34,636 nt of DNA from Bacteroidota bacterium (GTDB lineage Bacteria > Bacteroidota > Bacteroidia > Bacteroidales > F082), in contig JAERTF010000055.1 in NCBI GenBank assembly GCA_016845105.1, positions 1 through 34,636 on the forward strand. Direction: 5' to 3'. The translations under genes and the position numbers were made by a program. Shown one piece after another: positions 24,471-34,573 of this stretch (the stretch's first letter is position 1; each line of letters begins with the position of its first letter). A model generated the notes under the pieces. It searched no databases, was not told the DNA's origin, and saw nothing but the letters and a program-made list of their open reading frames with translations.

Positions 24471-24491
24471 ATGTTAAATATTCTTTAACAT
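24471..24491. promoter_or_regulatory. 8-bp inverted repeat, candidate operator
   Basis: ATGTTAAA and TTTAACAT are perfect inverted arms around TATTC. The symmetry resembles a dimeric repressor site, with TGTTAA half-sites like those of clostridial Rex, but the spacer is longer than the Rex standard. It lies about 115 bp upstream of glnS and 190 bp upstream of the exported protein gene. Confidence 0.4.
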
Positions 24492-24680
24492 ATTAATAAT
24501 CACACACATAGGGTGTTCGTTTTTGTACATAATGTGTTTGTGCCCGAACAATTATGAAAATTGATAACCCATGGTAATCTTTGTAACAGGCAGTAAGACA
24601 GGCGTATAAAAAGTTTGGCACAGTATTAGAGAAACTCTTATCGCAACCATTAAAAATTATAAATTAATAAATTAAAAGTC

Positions 24681-25037
24681 ATGAAAACAAGAATCGCAAT
24701 CGTTACAATGTTATTAGGATTATTTTTTGCAGGAACAGCCTTTGCAGGTGAACCAGTTCCCGCTATGAAAGCTGAAGCAACCAAAGCTGTGTCAGAATTT
24801 TTACAAGATGAAATTGATTATCCTGCTTTCGCAACTGAAACAAACAAAGAATGTACAGTTTATGTAGACATCCTTGTTAATGCAGATGGTACATTAAATG
24901 TTAATGAAGCCAATGGCAAATTAGGCTGTTTAAAAGATCATGTAGTAACTGCCATTGAAGATGCTAAAAGTAAAGATCTGGCTAAATATGCAGGGCAGAA
25001 TGTTGTATTGAAAATAGATTTCAAACTATACGAATAG
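24681..25037 (+). CDS. Small exported protein, TonB-C-terminus-like fold possible
   Basis: The 118-aa protein has a clear signal peptide (MKTRIAIVTMLLGLFFAGTAFA), leaving about 96 mature residues. It has a helix (MKAEATKAVSEFLQDEI), a proline-aromatic turn (DYPAFATE), strands CTVYVDILVNADGTLNV and VVLKIDFKLYE and two cysteines 30 residues apart. The strand-D/N-G-strand pattern after a YP turn resembles the TonB C-terminal domain seen in many free-standing Bacteroidota periplasmic proteins, but similarity is weak. It stands alone and is followed by a strong terminator, suggesting a well-expressed single gene. Confidence 0.8.
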   Translation: MKTRIAIVTMLLGLFFAGTAFAGEPVPAMKAEATKAVSEFLQDEIDYPAFATETNKECTVYVDILVNADGTLNVNEANGKLGCLKDHVVTAIEDAKSKDLAKYAGQNVVLKIDFKLYE

Positions 25038-25086
25038 ATTGTAATCATCTCTCAAACATAAATCCAGGGCTAACTGCCTGTACTTG

Positions 25087-25117
25087 ATCCCGCTGAAATT
25101 TCAGCGGGATTTTTTTA
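25087..25117 (+). terminator. Strong rho-independent terminator
   Basis: ATCCCGCTGA pairs perfectly with TCAGCGGGAT around an AATT loop (24-base hairpin, GC-rich for this genome) and is followed by eight T. It ends the transcript of the small exported protein gene 50 bp upstream. Confidence 0.9.
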
Positions 25118-25204
25118 TTTACATAACATTCAATGTTGTTCAATACAACTAAATTAACTCGAGATACTTGAAAATCTAAAGTATAATCCTGTTTAAAATA
25201 ATGC

Positions 25205-25212
25205 TATTTTTG
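25205..25212 (+). promoter_or_regulatory. -7 promoter box (TATTTTTG) for the ClC gene
   Basis: TATTTTTG fits TAnnTTTG and ends 19 bases before the ATG of the ClC gene. No matching TTG lies at -33. Together with the upstream terminator it makes this gene a separate unit. Confidence 0.45.
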
Positions 25213-25231
25213 TGATAATTCAACCAGCACA

Positions 25232-26578
25232 ATGAAATCACCTGTTATTAAACAAAGGCGAAAATGGAAATCGGACCCCCGGTTTATTGATGCTGATTCT
25301 AAAAACTTTAAACTTATTTTTTTAGCCTTTATAGTTGGTTTACTTGCTGGACTGGTTGGTTCTGTATTCAGACTTATACTTACATATATTGAAAAGTTCA
25401 GGGATGGTCTTTTTGCTGGTGCAGGAGATTCTGGAATTGCAAGTTGGGTGTTACCAATACTGTTTGGAGTTATTGGAATAACCGTAGCGTTGTTTTTGGT
25501 GAAAAGATATGCTCCCGAAGCCTCTGGTAGCGGTGTTCAGGAAATAGAGGGAGCACTGGATGACTTACGACCATTGCGTTGGCAAAGGGTGTTACCAATC
25601 AAATTCTTTGCCTCTATTTTTTCCCTTGGAAGCGGTTTATTACTAGGTCGAGAGGGGCCAACAATACAGCTTGGTGCCAACATTGGTAAAATGGTTAAAG
25701 ATATTTTCAAACAGCCAGAGAACAAAACCAATCCTTTGGTAAGTGCTGGAGCTGCTGCCGGACTTGCAAGTGCTTTTAATGCCCCATTTGCCGGAATTAT
25801 ATTTGTGATTGAAGAAATGCACGGGCATTTTCGATATAACTTTTACTCAGTAGCGGCCATAATGGTTGCTTCTGGTACTGCGGATTTTGTAGTGCGTGTA
25901 TTGATTGGTGCAGATCCTGTAATACAAATGACAGTATTCACAGGACCACAAATATCAAGTTTTTGGTTATTTATATTATTGGGATTGATTTTTAGTTTGA
26001 TAGGTTATGTTTTCAATAAATTAATTGTCATTACTCTTAATCTATTTAGCGATTTATCAAAAGTTACTCTGATACTAAGCGGTATAGTCGCAGGGATTGT
26101 TATTGTTGTTATTGGTGTGTATTATCCCAGTATGATAGGAGGTGGATATAGTACAATTGGAAAAGTACTTGATAACTCATATACGGCCTACTTCCTTGTT
26201 ATTCTATTTGCTGGCAGGATGATATTAACAATTTTTAGCTACGGTACAGGAGTACCTGGGGGCATTTTTGCTCCAATGCTTGCTTTGGGAGTAGTATTTG
26301 GTATGTTATTCGGTACTGTAATGGAGCATTTTTTTCCAGGCCTTGTATCTCATCCAGGAATATATGCCGTTGCCGGGATGGCCGGAATATTTGCATCAAC
26401 AGTACGTGCACCATTAACAGGTTTGGTTCTCGCTGTTGAAATGACGTCAAACTATGAATTAATACTTCCTTTAATAATTACAACAGTAACCGCTTCTGTG
26501 GTGACAGCGCAATTGGGTAATGAGCCTATTTATACGACATTGTTAAAACGAACAATGGCGATTAGTAAAAAAAAGTAG
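25232..26578 (+). CDS. ClC-family H+/Cl- antiporter (ClcA/EriC-like)
   Basis: The 448-aa multi-pass membrane protein has the ClC selectivity-filter loops GSGVQEIEG (usual GSGIP), GREGPTIQLGANIG and GVPGGIFAPMLALG. E141 (GREGP) corresponds to the gating glutamate E148 of E. coli ClC-ec1, and E195 (VIEEMHGHFRYN) to the inner proton glutamate E203. Tyr in EMTSNYELI corresponds to the central Cl--coordinating Y445. With both glutamates kept, a proton-coupled exchanger rather than a channel is expected, as in acid-resistance ClcA. It has no C-terminal CBS domains. The glutamine instead of I-P in GSGIP is a variation worth noting. Its stop overlaps the 3' side of the convergent beta-helix gene (2 bp apart). 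Confidence 0.94.
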   Translation: MKSPVIKQRRKWKSDPRFIDADSKNFKLIFLAFIVGLLAGLVGSVFRLILTYIEKFRDGLFAGAGDSGIASWVLPILFGVIGITVALFLVKRYAPEASGSGVQEIEGALDDLRPLRWQRVLPIKFFASIFSLGSGLLLGREGPTIQLGANIGKMVKDIFKQPENKTNPLVSAGAAAGLASAFNAPFAGIIFVIEEMHGHFRYNFYSVAAIMVASGTADFVVRVLIGADPVIQMTVFTGPQISSFWLFILLGLIFSLIGYVFNKLIVITLNLFSDLSKVTLILSGIVAGIVIVVIGVYYPSMIGGGYSTIGKVLDNSYTAYFLVILFAGRMILTIFSYGTGVPGGIFAPMLALGVVFGMLFGTVMEHFFPGLVSHPGIYAVAGMAGIFASTVRAPLTGLVLAVEMTSNYELILPLIITTVTASVVTAQLGNEPIYTTLLKRTMAISKKK

Positions 26579-26580
26579 TA

Positions 26581-28131
26581 TTAATTTGAGAAGATCATAG
26601 GTTTCCAATACTGATTATCTCCACTTATTAATAAATATATATAAATTCCCGATTGTACTATATCACCATTAGTATCAGTACCATCCCAAACGATACTTTG
26701 CTCACCAATGCCAGCAATATCGAATGATTTTATCATATTTCCCGATATATTTAGAATATTTAGCTTGCAAGAAGTTGCGTTTTCAATTGTAAATTTAATG
26801 GTTGTAGTATTACTAAATGGATTAGGATAATTTTGATGGAGTATATCAGAACCGGGTTTTTGAGATTCCGATGAATTTGTAATCATTGATTCTATGGCGC
26901 CCATATCTGGTGCTAAACCATAATATTTATCCGGAGTCAGGTTAACAATAGTATCACCTTCCCAAACAAATAAAGGAGTACCTGCATCTATACATGGAGA
27001 ATTCATATTAAGTGAAAACTCATTGTTGGAAGTACTGGCAAAATATGGGTCCTCATTAAAAATATTACCTCCACCATCAATAGATCGCTCTGGTAAGGTA
27101 TCTACTTGCAACAAACAATTAGCAAAAACAACTGTATCAAGATATGTTAAGCCTGTCATTAAATGCTGATTACCATAAATTATTGAATTTATTATAATTG
27201 GCGATGCGGCATAATCAGTATAAATTCCAAAGTAATTATTATTTACTATTGTATTATTTATCAAGTAAGGCTGCCGACCACATCTAATTCCTGAATTGCT
27301 TCCATATATAATATTGCTCTTAACAACAGTTGTAGAGCGTGTAAGTTCTATTCCTCCCCATGAATTATTTCTTATGATATTGTCTAATACAGAATCATTG
27401 GTTTCATAGCAAGAGATCCCTCTTTCTCCACTATTTTCAATAATATTACTTGATATTACCGAGTTTGAAAACCGGCTGGATATTCCAGTACGTAAGTTAT
27501 TATAAATATTATTACATGTTATCTGTGCCAAACAGTTGTTTATATAAATTCCAGTAGAGTTGTTCTTACTAAGATTATATCTCATATCAATATTAGAACG
27601 CATAAACCATATCCCAACCTTATTATTCTCAAATATGGAATGTTCAATGATTCCTTTCGAATCAAAGAATGCTAAACCACCCTTGTATTCTATTCCAAAA
27701 TCATGTAATATATCTTTACCATATGACACTTTACAATATTTTATAATATTTACACCAACAGATGAGTCCAATACACTAATTGATCCCCATCTTCCTTCAC
27801 CAGTCCTTTCAAAAACGATAGTGTCATTTTCAGTTCCTTCAGCAATGAGTCTTCCTTCTATTCTTATAACTCCTACGCCTAGAGTATTTATATTAAATGC
27901 TGAATCAACATTAGATGACAATAGTTTTACTCGTACACCTGGTTCTATAATTAAAGTGCAATCAGCAGGAACTAAGATTTCCCCCATAATTACATACGGT
28001 GAGTTTTCAATATTCCAGGTACCATAAACAAGGTCTCCATCAGGTATGGTATCAGCAACAAGTTGGCCTGTATTAAACAATACAATAAATGTTACTATTA
28101 TAAGGGATGCTTTCTGGATAAGCTTTTTCAT
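26581..28131 (-). CDS. Secreted right-handed beta-helix protein with FlgD-like T9SS tail
   Basis: The 516-aa protein begins with a signal peptide (KKLIQKASLIIVTFIVLF) and a strand-rich lead with LIIEPGVRVKL, typical of extracellular beta-helix proteins. Residues about 80-350 are a right-handed parallel beta-helix of NosD/PbH1 type, with recurring N-x-I-x-x-N-x-x-G-I turns (NKVGIWFMRSNI, NSTGIYINNCLAQI, SWGGIELTRS, YFGIYTDYAASPIIINSIIY). The C-terminus has a choice-of-anchor motif (DMGAIES) and a FlgD-Ig-like sorting domain (QNYPNPFSNTTTIKF to WDGTDTNGDIVQSGIYIY). No pectate-lyase catalytic residues can be asserted, so polysaccharide binding or lyase activity is only possible. It is divergent from the ABC-F gene at 28229. 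Confidence 0.88.
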   Translation of the reverse strand: MKKLIQKASLIIVTFIVLFNTGQLVADTIPDGDLVYGTWNIENSPYVIMGEILVPADCTLIIEPGVRVKLLSSNVDSAFNINTLGVGVIRIEGRLIAEGTENDTIVFERTGEGRWGSISVLDSSVGVNIIKYCKVSYGKDILHDFGIEYKGGLAFFDSKGIIEHSIFENNKVGIWFMRSNIDMRYNLSKNNSTGIYINNCLAQITCNNIYNNLRTGISSRFSNSVISSNIIENSGERGISCYETNDSVLDNIIRNNSWGGIELTRSTTVVKSNIIYGSNSGIRCGRQPYLINNTIVNNNYFGIYTDYAASPIIINSIIYGNQHLMTGLTYLDTVVFANCLLQVDTLPERSIDGGGNIFNEDPYFASTSNNEFSLNMNSPCIDAGTPLFVWEGDTIVNLTPDKYYGLAPDMGAIESMITNSSESQKPGSDILHQNYPNPFSNTTTIKFTIENATSCKLNILNISGNMIKSFDIAGIGEQSIVWDGTDTNGDIVQSGIYIYLLISGDNQYWKPMIFSN

Positions 28132-28179
28132 TAGCGTAAAATTAACAATAATTTTTTAAGTATCGTATTGATAATAAAC

Positions 28180-28187
28180 TACTTTTG
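28180..28187 (+). promoter_or_regulatory. -7 promoter box (TACTTTTG) for the ABC-F gene
   Basis: TACTTTTG fits TAnnTTTG and lies 41 bases before the ATG at 28229, implying a leader of about 35 nt. No -33 TTG is at the right distance. Confidence 0.45.
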
Positions 28188-28219
28188 CAGCCATTTTTAA
28201 TCAGGGACAACTATAATAA

Positions 28220-29845
<1,626 letters not shown>

Positions 29846-29871
29846 TGTATACCTGATACCCTATAAATACA

Positions 29872-30822
29872 TTATTCATCCTCTTTTACCTCCACAACTT
29901 CATACATATTTTTTCCATCTTGTTGGATTGGCTGATAATATGTTGATCCAAACTTCACGTATGTAACATCACCAATTTTAACTTCTTCACCTCCTTCTGG
30001 TAGGTTTTCAACAACGCTACCAGCGGTTGGGGGAACCACAGTATAACCATCCTTCGACTCCTCATAATAGGTACCACCATAGTAGTAGTTGTTTGTTGTT
30101 TCATTAATCACAACTGTTTGCGAACCAGCGGGAAGGGTTGTTATTGTGGCGCCAATGGGAGCTTGAATAACTGTATATCCACCATCTGTGGCAACATAAT
30201 AAACACCTTGATCATATTGATATTTTTGATTCTCTATTGTGATGATGATTGCAGTTGTTGCAACAGCGGCCACAAAAAATCCCCATGGATGCCAGGCTGG
30301 CCCATAATAATATGGGTTATACCTATGATAATGATATGGATGATAACAATAATACCTATGACCACCATAACGATAAGGAGGTCGATGATAAGGCCTGGGT
30401 GCAGGACGTACAACCACATTTCGGCTATTGTTAATATTTATGTTATTATTTCCCCGGTTTCCACTATTAATATTAGCCGATCTATTATTTCCTGTTGAGG
30501 GTTTAGTTCTTGGATTAGAGGAGCGAGTTTCTCGTGTTGTGGGTGTGGTTCTTTGTCTTGATGAACCAGTGTTTCTGGTAGAAGGTTTATTCTTAACGGT
30601 TTCACGAGTGGTTGGGCGTGTATTCATAGTATTTCTGTTTCTATTTTGCTGACTACCACCATTAATCGATCTGTTATTACCAGCAGGACGAGCCTGAACT
30701 GATCTGTTTCCACCAGCTGATCGATGACCCATACGCTGTGCAAATGAATATGAGGGCAAGAGCAAGAGCACGGTGAAGACAAGACTCAGAATTCTTATTT
30801 TAGTTATTCTATTGGTTAGCAT
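29872..30822 (-). CDS. DUF6515-family exported protein
   Basis: The 316-aa protein has a signal peptide (RILSLVFTVLLLLPSYSFAQ), then about 110 residues of low-complexity sequence rich in Asn, Arg, Thr and Ser, a Tyr/His-rich stretch (HRPPYRYGGHRYYCYHPYHY), a hydrophobic segment (GFFVAAVATTAIIITI) that may cross a membrane, and two repeats of a small domain (YYVATDGGYTVIQAPIGATI and YYEESKDGYTVVPPTAGSVV) that is the DUF6515 hallmark. Function is unknown; the architecture suggests a cell-envelope protein with a disordered basic spacer. It follows the DUF2092 gene by 9 bp, so the two form an operon. Confidence 0.85.
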   Translation of the reverse strand: MLTNRITKIRILSLVFTVLLLLPSYSFAQRMGHRSAGGNRSVQARPAGNNRSINGGSQQNRNRNTMNTRPTTRETVKNKPSTRNTGSSRQRTTPTTRETRSSNPRTKPSTGNNRSANINSGNRGNNNININNSRNVVVRPAPRPYHRPPYRYGGHRYYCYHPYHYHRYNPYYYGPAWHPWGFFVAAVATTAIIITIENQKYQYDQGVYYVATDGGYTVIQAPIGATITTLPAGSQTVVINETTNNYYYGGTYYEESKDGYTVVPPTAGSVVENLPEGGEEVKIGDVTYVKFGSTYYQPIQQDGKNMYEVVEVKEDE

Positions 30823-30831
30823 GATTATTCT

Positions 30832-31566
30832 TTAATTAGATTTTGGAACTAGTTTAACTTCTCTGGCTCCTGAAGGAGGCATAAAATCAAATATTGAATT
30901 TGGAATATTTTTATTTAACTCCCAATCCGAAAATGTTGCTTCATATTGTGGGCTGTTTTTTTTCTTATAAGTGATGGAAAATTTAACAGGGAGGTTATAA
31001 GAATCATTGGCAATCCAAAATTGAATACGCATACTATCATTAACAGCCAATATTTGGAAACATTCAACTCCATCTAAATTTGCAGTTCCAACGTAACTGA
31101 TTTTATTAAAATTATCTATTATATCATCAGTGAATGTTGGGAAAAAGAAATCTGCAGCAGGGAATTCTATTCCGTAATCATTATTAATGGTTTCTATTGT
31201 TTCTATTGTATTTGAAGGAGCGTCAACAACAGCATAATTATTTTCGTCGTATGAATAAAAGTATATTCGATCACCGTTATACCAGGTCCCCCGATGACCC
31301 TTATCACCGTGTGTTTGAATACTTAATTTATCGGGACCATAGAAGATCACATTACTGGTACTGTGTCTGGTAACTATTCCAATGTTATGTAGTTCAGTAT
31401 CATATGAGCTGGACAAAGTAAAATTACATGCTTCCAAATCTCCTATAACATTACTCATTCTATCTAAAATTTGTACAGCAATTTTATCTGTTTTGGTGTC
31501 TTGGGCATAAGACCCAACAATTACTGTTAAAATCAACATGCTTATTACAAGCTTTTTAATAATCAT
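30832..31566 (-). CDS. DUF2092 (LolA-like) periplasmic protein
   Basis: The 244-aa protein has a signal peptide (MIIKKLVISMLILTVIVGSYAQ) and a beta-rich domain with features of DUF2092, a family related to LolA/LolB lipoprotein carriers: a leading helix (AVQILDRMSNVIGDLEACNF), strands VIFYGPDKLSIQTHGDKG and GTWYNGDRIYFYSYDENNYA, the GVECFQILAVNDSMRIQFWIA hairpin and NLPVKFSITYKKKN. The SFDFMPPSGAREV-like end is typical. It probably binds a lipid or hydrophobic ligand in the periplasm. It is the first gene of a two-gene operon with the DUF6515 gene. Confidence 0.82.
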   Translation of the reverse strand: MIIKKLVISMLILTVIVGSYAQDTKTDKIAVQILDRMSNVIGDLEACNFTLSSSYDTELHNIGIVTRHSTSNVIFYGPDKLSIQTHGDKGHRGTWYNGDRIYFYSYDENNYAVVDAPSNTIETIETINNDYGIEFPAADFFFPTFTDDIIDNFNKISYVGTANLDGVECFQILAVNDSMRIQFWIANDSYNLPVKFSITYKKKNSPQYEATFSDWELNKNIPNSIFDFMPPSGAREVKLVPKSN

Positions 31567-31802
31567 TATTATATGTTTTTTCGATTAGTACTTCTTGATC
31601 ATATTAGCAGAACCTGACAAATGATAAATTTTTTTCGGTATCTATGTTATTTGAAACATTGTAATCAACTGATGGAATCTATATTTTAAGATTATAAGAA
31701 ATCATCATTATTATCAATAAAGAAATGGAAATACGTATTAACATTGTTTAGGTATCAAAATACATGATCAAAGTTAAGTAGTTTTTCGTAATAACCCACT
31801 AA

Positions 31803-32825
31803 CTATTTTACATCGTTCGGATAAATAATATTCCAATCATTTTCCATGTCAACAACAGTCCAACCTTTTTCATTCGCCTCATCTAAACCTTTGTCAAACC
31901 TTCCAATGTGTGAATTTCTATCATAAGCCCATTCTCTAACCGAGTCGGTGTGATGAACATATAACATAAAACTTGGCTGTTGGTTTGAGGCAGTCCATTG
32001 CATCATGGCCAAATCACCATCGGAATTACCAGCACAAAAAATGGGTTTCTTACCTATTATTCTTTGAATAGCAACAGGTTTACCCTCCTTATCATCAATA
32101 AAATCCAATTCGGCCAACCGTATAATCTCAGGATTACCATTTACGATTTGGAATTCTGTTTTAATGGTGCTTCCTATTATTTGTTCAGAAGGAATTCCAT
32201 ATACTTCTGTTACAATTGCCCTCATAAAATCAACTCCACCACCTGAAACAATATAGGTGCTAAATCCATTATTTCTTAAGTATTGCAATAGCTCAAGCAT
32301 CGGTTGATATACTAATTTGTCAAATGTTACATTTTTTGTAGGATGTTTTGTAGTTGATATCCATTGTTTCACAGATTCACTAAACTCTTCTATGTTCATT
32401 CCCGAATGTGTAGTAAGAACCAACTTCACCAAACCATGCTCACCTGATGCAGCAAGTGCCTGCATATCATTCTCTAGTACAGCTTTATAAGGTTGAATAC
32501 CCTTCCACTCTGGATGTTCGGGTGCAAGTTCTTTAATGCGATCCATTGCAAAAAACAGTTGGAAATATGCAGGTTGTTCACTCCAAAGTGTTCCATCATT
32601 ATCAAAAACTGCAATTCGATCTTCAACTGGAACAAACCTCAGATTATTTTTATCTGTTACAGCTCTAACGAAATCAATTACAGATGTCTTGGATGTAACA
32701 TTATTCCATGACGAAAGAGGATCCTTATTACTAAGGGTTGAATTCTTAGAGTTTGGGTTTGAAGAACATGATGTAAAAACCGCAATTATAAAACTTAAGG
32801 TAAAGAATCGTATGGCTTTTTTCAT
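31803..32825 (-). CDS. HAD-superfamily phosphatase-like lipoprotein
   Basis: The 340-aa protein has a lipoprotein signal with lipobox FTSC (Cys20). The HAD fold then shows motif I AVFDNDGTLW (nucleophile D75, acid D77), motif II IVSGGG, motif III lysine in RIIGKKPIF and motif IV AGNSDGDLAMM, so all catalytic positions are present. It resembles SerB-type phosphomonoesterases. The cap region (PAYFQLFFAMDRIKELAPEH) is all-helical. The predicted site is the periplasmic face of a membrane, acting on a small phosphate ester of unknown identity. The arylsulfatase gene at 32983 lies upstream on the same strand, with an 81-bp palindromic repeat between, and the two may be functionally paired. Confidence 0.9.
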   Translation of the reverse strand: MKKAIRFFTLSFIIAVFTSCSSNPNSKNSTLSNKDPLSSWNNVTSKTSVIDFVRAVTDKNNLRFVPVEDRIAVFDNDGTLWSEQPAYFQLFFAMDRIKELAPEHPEWKGIQPYKAVLENDMQALAASGEHGLVKLVLTTHSGMNIEEFSESVKQWISTTKHPTKNVTFDKLVYQPMLELLQYLRNNGFSTYIVSGGGVDFMRAIVTEVYGIPSEQIIGSTIKTEFQIVNGNPEIIRLAELDFIDDKEGKPVAIQRIIGKKPIFCAGNSDGDLAMMQWTASNQQPSFMLYVHHTDSVREWAYDRNSHIGRFDKGLDEANEKGWTVVDMENDWNIIYPNDVK

Positions 32826-32868
32826 TTTAACTTAGAATTATTATGAGCTATATAATGTTGATACTATT

Positions 32869-32949
32869 TTGTCATTCTGAATGATAACGAATAATCTAAT
32901 GAGTCTTATTATGTACTTTTTAGATTCTTCACTACGTTCAGAATGACAA
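32869..32949. repeat. 81-bp imperfect palindromic intergenic repeat (REP/MITE-like)
   Basis: The ends TTGTCATTCTGAA (32869-32881) and TTCAGAATGACAA (32937-32949) are perfect inverted copies of 13 bp, and the arms continue imperfectly to ATAATCTAA and TTAGATTCTTC for about 30 bp each. The sequence TTCACTACGTTCAGAATGAC resembles a short palindrome family that I recall scattered between genes in many Bacteroidota. Only one copy is in this window. It can fold into a long hairpin in the transcript between sulfatase and HAD genes. Confidence 0.75.
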
Positions 32950-32982
32950 TAACTATTTGATTAGGTAAGCATCTATAAAATT

Positions 32983-34521
32983 TTAATTACTCGTTGGTGT
33001 GGATAATTTCTCCATCACTTGATCAAGACTAAAACTTGCTGCTTTCATACGTGGCGGGTAATCTTTAAAAGTCATTAAAAAATCTCCCACATAATTTTGA
33101 GCAGGAACCAATAAAAATGCATGATCTAGCAACCAGTCATAATATGTATTTGATGTAATAGGTGCAAATTCATATGGGTCTCTTCTTAAATTTAACATTA
33201 TTGGGAGGCGTAGTGGGACAAATGGCTCAGACCAGGTTGTCATAGTTCCCGGAGATCTTTGCTCCATAAATATTAACTTCCAGTCATCGTAGCGCAATGC
33301 AGTTAGATCACCATCATCAGAAAAATAGAATATCTCTCTACGTGGACTTCTTTTCTCTTTTCCGGTTAACATTGGAAGTATATTATAACCATCCAAATGT
33401 ACCTTGTATGTTTTATCACCTATGGTATACCCATCCAATAATCTCTCTTTTACATCATCCTGACCAGCAGCAGCAAGGAACGTTGGCATCCAATCCATAC
33501 CTGAAACAATCTCATTGGAAACTGAACCTGCTTCAATGTTATTTGGCCATCTAACCATTGCAGGAACTCTCCATCCACCTTCCCAGTTGGTATTTTTTTC
33601 ACCTCTAAAAGCACTTACAGCAGCATCAGGCCATGTGTTTTTATGTGGTCCGTTATCAGTGCCATACATCACAATTGTATTGTCGGCTACCCCCAGTTTA
33701 TCAAGTAAATCCAATAGTTGTCCAACATGCATATCATGTTCAACCATTCCGTCGGCATATTCATCCTGACCTGAGATTCCTCTGAGCTCTTCCTTTACAT
33801 GTGTGCGGAAATGCATACGAGTTCCATTCCACCATACAAAAAATGGTTTTCCTTCTTTTACAGTTTTTGTAATGAAATCAATTGCTGCTTCAATGGATTC
33901 ATCATCTATGGTTTCCATGCGTTTTTTTGTAAGTGGACCTGTATCTTTAATACTTCCATCAGAAGTAGAGTGAATAACACCCCGTGGTCCATATTTTTTT
34001 CTAAAATCAGGATACTCTTTAGGGTCGGGATAATCAGGAAGTTCGGGCTCTTCTTCAGCATTTAAGTGATAAAGATTTCCATAAAACTCATCAAAACCAT
34101 GATTAGTTGGTAAATGCTCATCTCTGTCACCAAGGTGATTTTTACCAAATTGACCTGTTGCATAACCAAGAGGTTTAAGTAATTCTGCAATTGTTGGATC
34201 CTTTTCAGATATTCCTTCTTTTGCTCCGGGAAGACCAACCTTACTCAGTCCTGTACGAAACACACTTTGACCCAATATAAATGATGAACGACCTGCTGTA
34301 CAACTTTGCTCAGCATAATAATCGGTAAATATCATTCCCTCATCAGCAATACGGTCTATATTAGGAGTTTGATAACCCACTAATCCCATTGTATAAGCGC
34401 TAATATTGGATTGCCCAATATCATCACCCCATATAACAAGGAAATTAGGTTTGTCAGTTTTTTGAGCCAGCATAACTGCAGAAGCAAAAAACAATGTTGC
34501 AATAATTGATATTTTTTTCAT
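32983..34521 (-). CDS. Secreted arylsulfatase (family S1)
   Basis: The 512-aa protein has a signal peptide (MKKISIIATLFFASAVMLAQ) and a type I sulfatase domain. The formylglycine motif C-x-A-x-R is CTAGR, with the precursor Cys74; metal-ligand Asp33-Asp34 lie in WGDDIGQSN; GKNHLGDRDEHLPTNHGFDE holds the active-site Lys/His; MYGTDNGPH carries the second pair of metal ligands; and GGWRVPAMVRWP is the standard family segment. Cys must be converted to formylglycine by a maturase not encoded here. It likely removes sulfate from a sulfated glycan or small ester outside the cytoplasm. A minus-strand -7 box lies 45 bp upstream. The downstream neighbour is a HAD phosphatase-like lipoprotein. Confidence 0.94.
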   Translation of the reverse strand: MKKISIIATLFFASAVMLAQKTDKPNFLVIWGDDIGQSNISAYTMGLVGYQTPNIDRIADEGMIFTDYYAEQSCTAGRSSFILGQSVFRTGLSKVGLPGAKEGISEKDPTIAELLKPLGYATGQFGKNHLGDRDEHLPTNHGFDEFYGNLYHLNAEEEPELPDYPDPKEYPDFRKKYGPRGVIHSTSDGSIKDTGPLTKKRMETIDDESIEAAIDFITKTVKEGKPFFVWWNGTRMHFRTHVKEELRGISGQDEYADGMVEHDMHVGQLLDLLDKLGVADNTIVMYGTDNGPHKNTWPDAAVSAFRGEKNTNWEGGWRVPAMVRWPNNIEAGSVSNEIVSGMDWMPTFLAAAGQDDVKERLLDGYTIGDKTYKVHLDGYNILPMLTGKEKRSPRREIFYFSDDGDLTALRYDDWKLIFMEQRSPGTMTTWSEPFVPLRLPIMLNLRRDPYEFAPITSNTYYDWLLDHAFLLVPAQNYVGDFLMTFKDYPPRMKAASFSLDQVMEKLSTPTSN

Positions 34522-34565
34522 TGTGAATTTTTTATTAGTTATTGGTAATGTTTAGATTATGTGTG

Positions 34566-34573
34566 CAAATATA
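34566..34573 (-). promoter_or_regulatory. -7 promoter box (TATATTTG) for the arylsulfatase gene
   Basis: On the minus strand TATATTTG fits TAnnTTTG, 44 bases before the ATG at 34521. A -33 TTG at standard spacing is not present (nearest is 27 bp away). The remaining bases to the window end show nothing further. Confidence 0.4.

Larger units (their letters stand above)
24358..24680. other. Intergenic region between divergent glnS and the small exported protein gene
   Basis: These 323 bases hold the glnS -7 box (24392-24399, minus strand) and an 8-bp inverted repeat (24471-24491). For the plus-strand gene at 24681 the only promoter-like string is TAATCTTTG (24575-24583), one base off the usual spacing. 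No gene was recognised. Confidence 0.45.

Noticed and set aside
24471-24491. Rex box of the TTGTTAA-N4-TTAACAA type
   Set aside because: The spacer between TGTTAA and TTAACA is 7 rather than the expected 4, and it differs from the motif shared by rex and hydC.
27560-28027. 155-aa plus-strand frame inside the beta-helix gene
   Set aside because: It lies wholly opposite a gene with signal peptide, helix repeats and T9SS tail. The product has no recognisable pattern.
30118-30498. 126-aa plus-strand frame opposite the DUF6515 gene
   Set aside because: It arises from the biased Tyr/His/Asn codons of the real gene; the product is Ile/Met low complexity.
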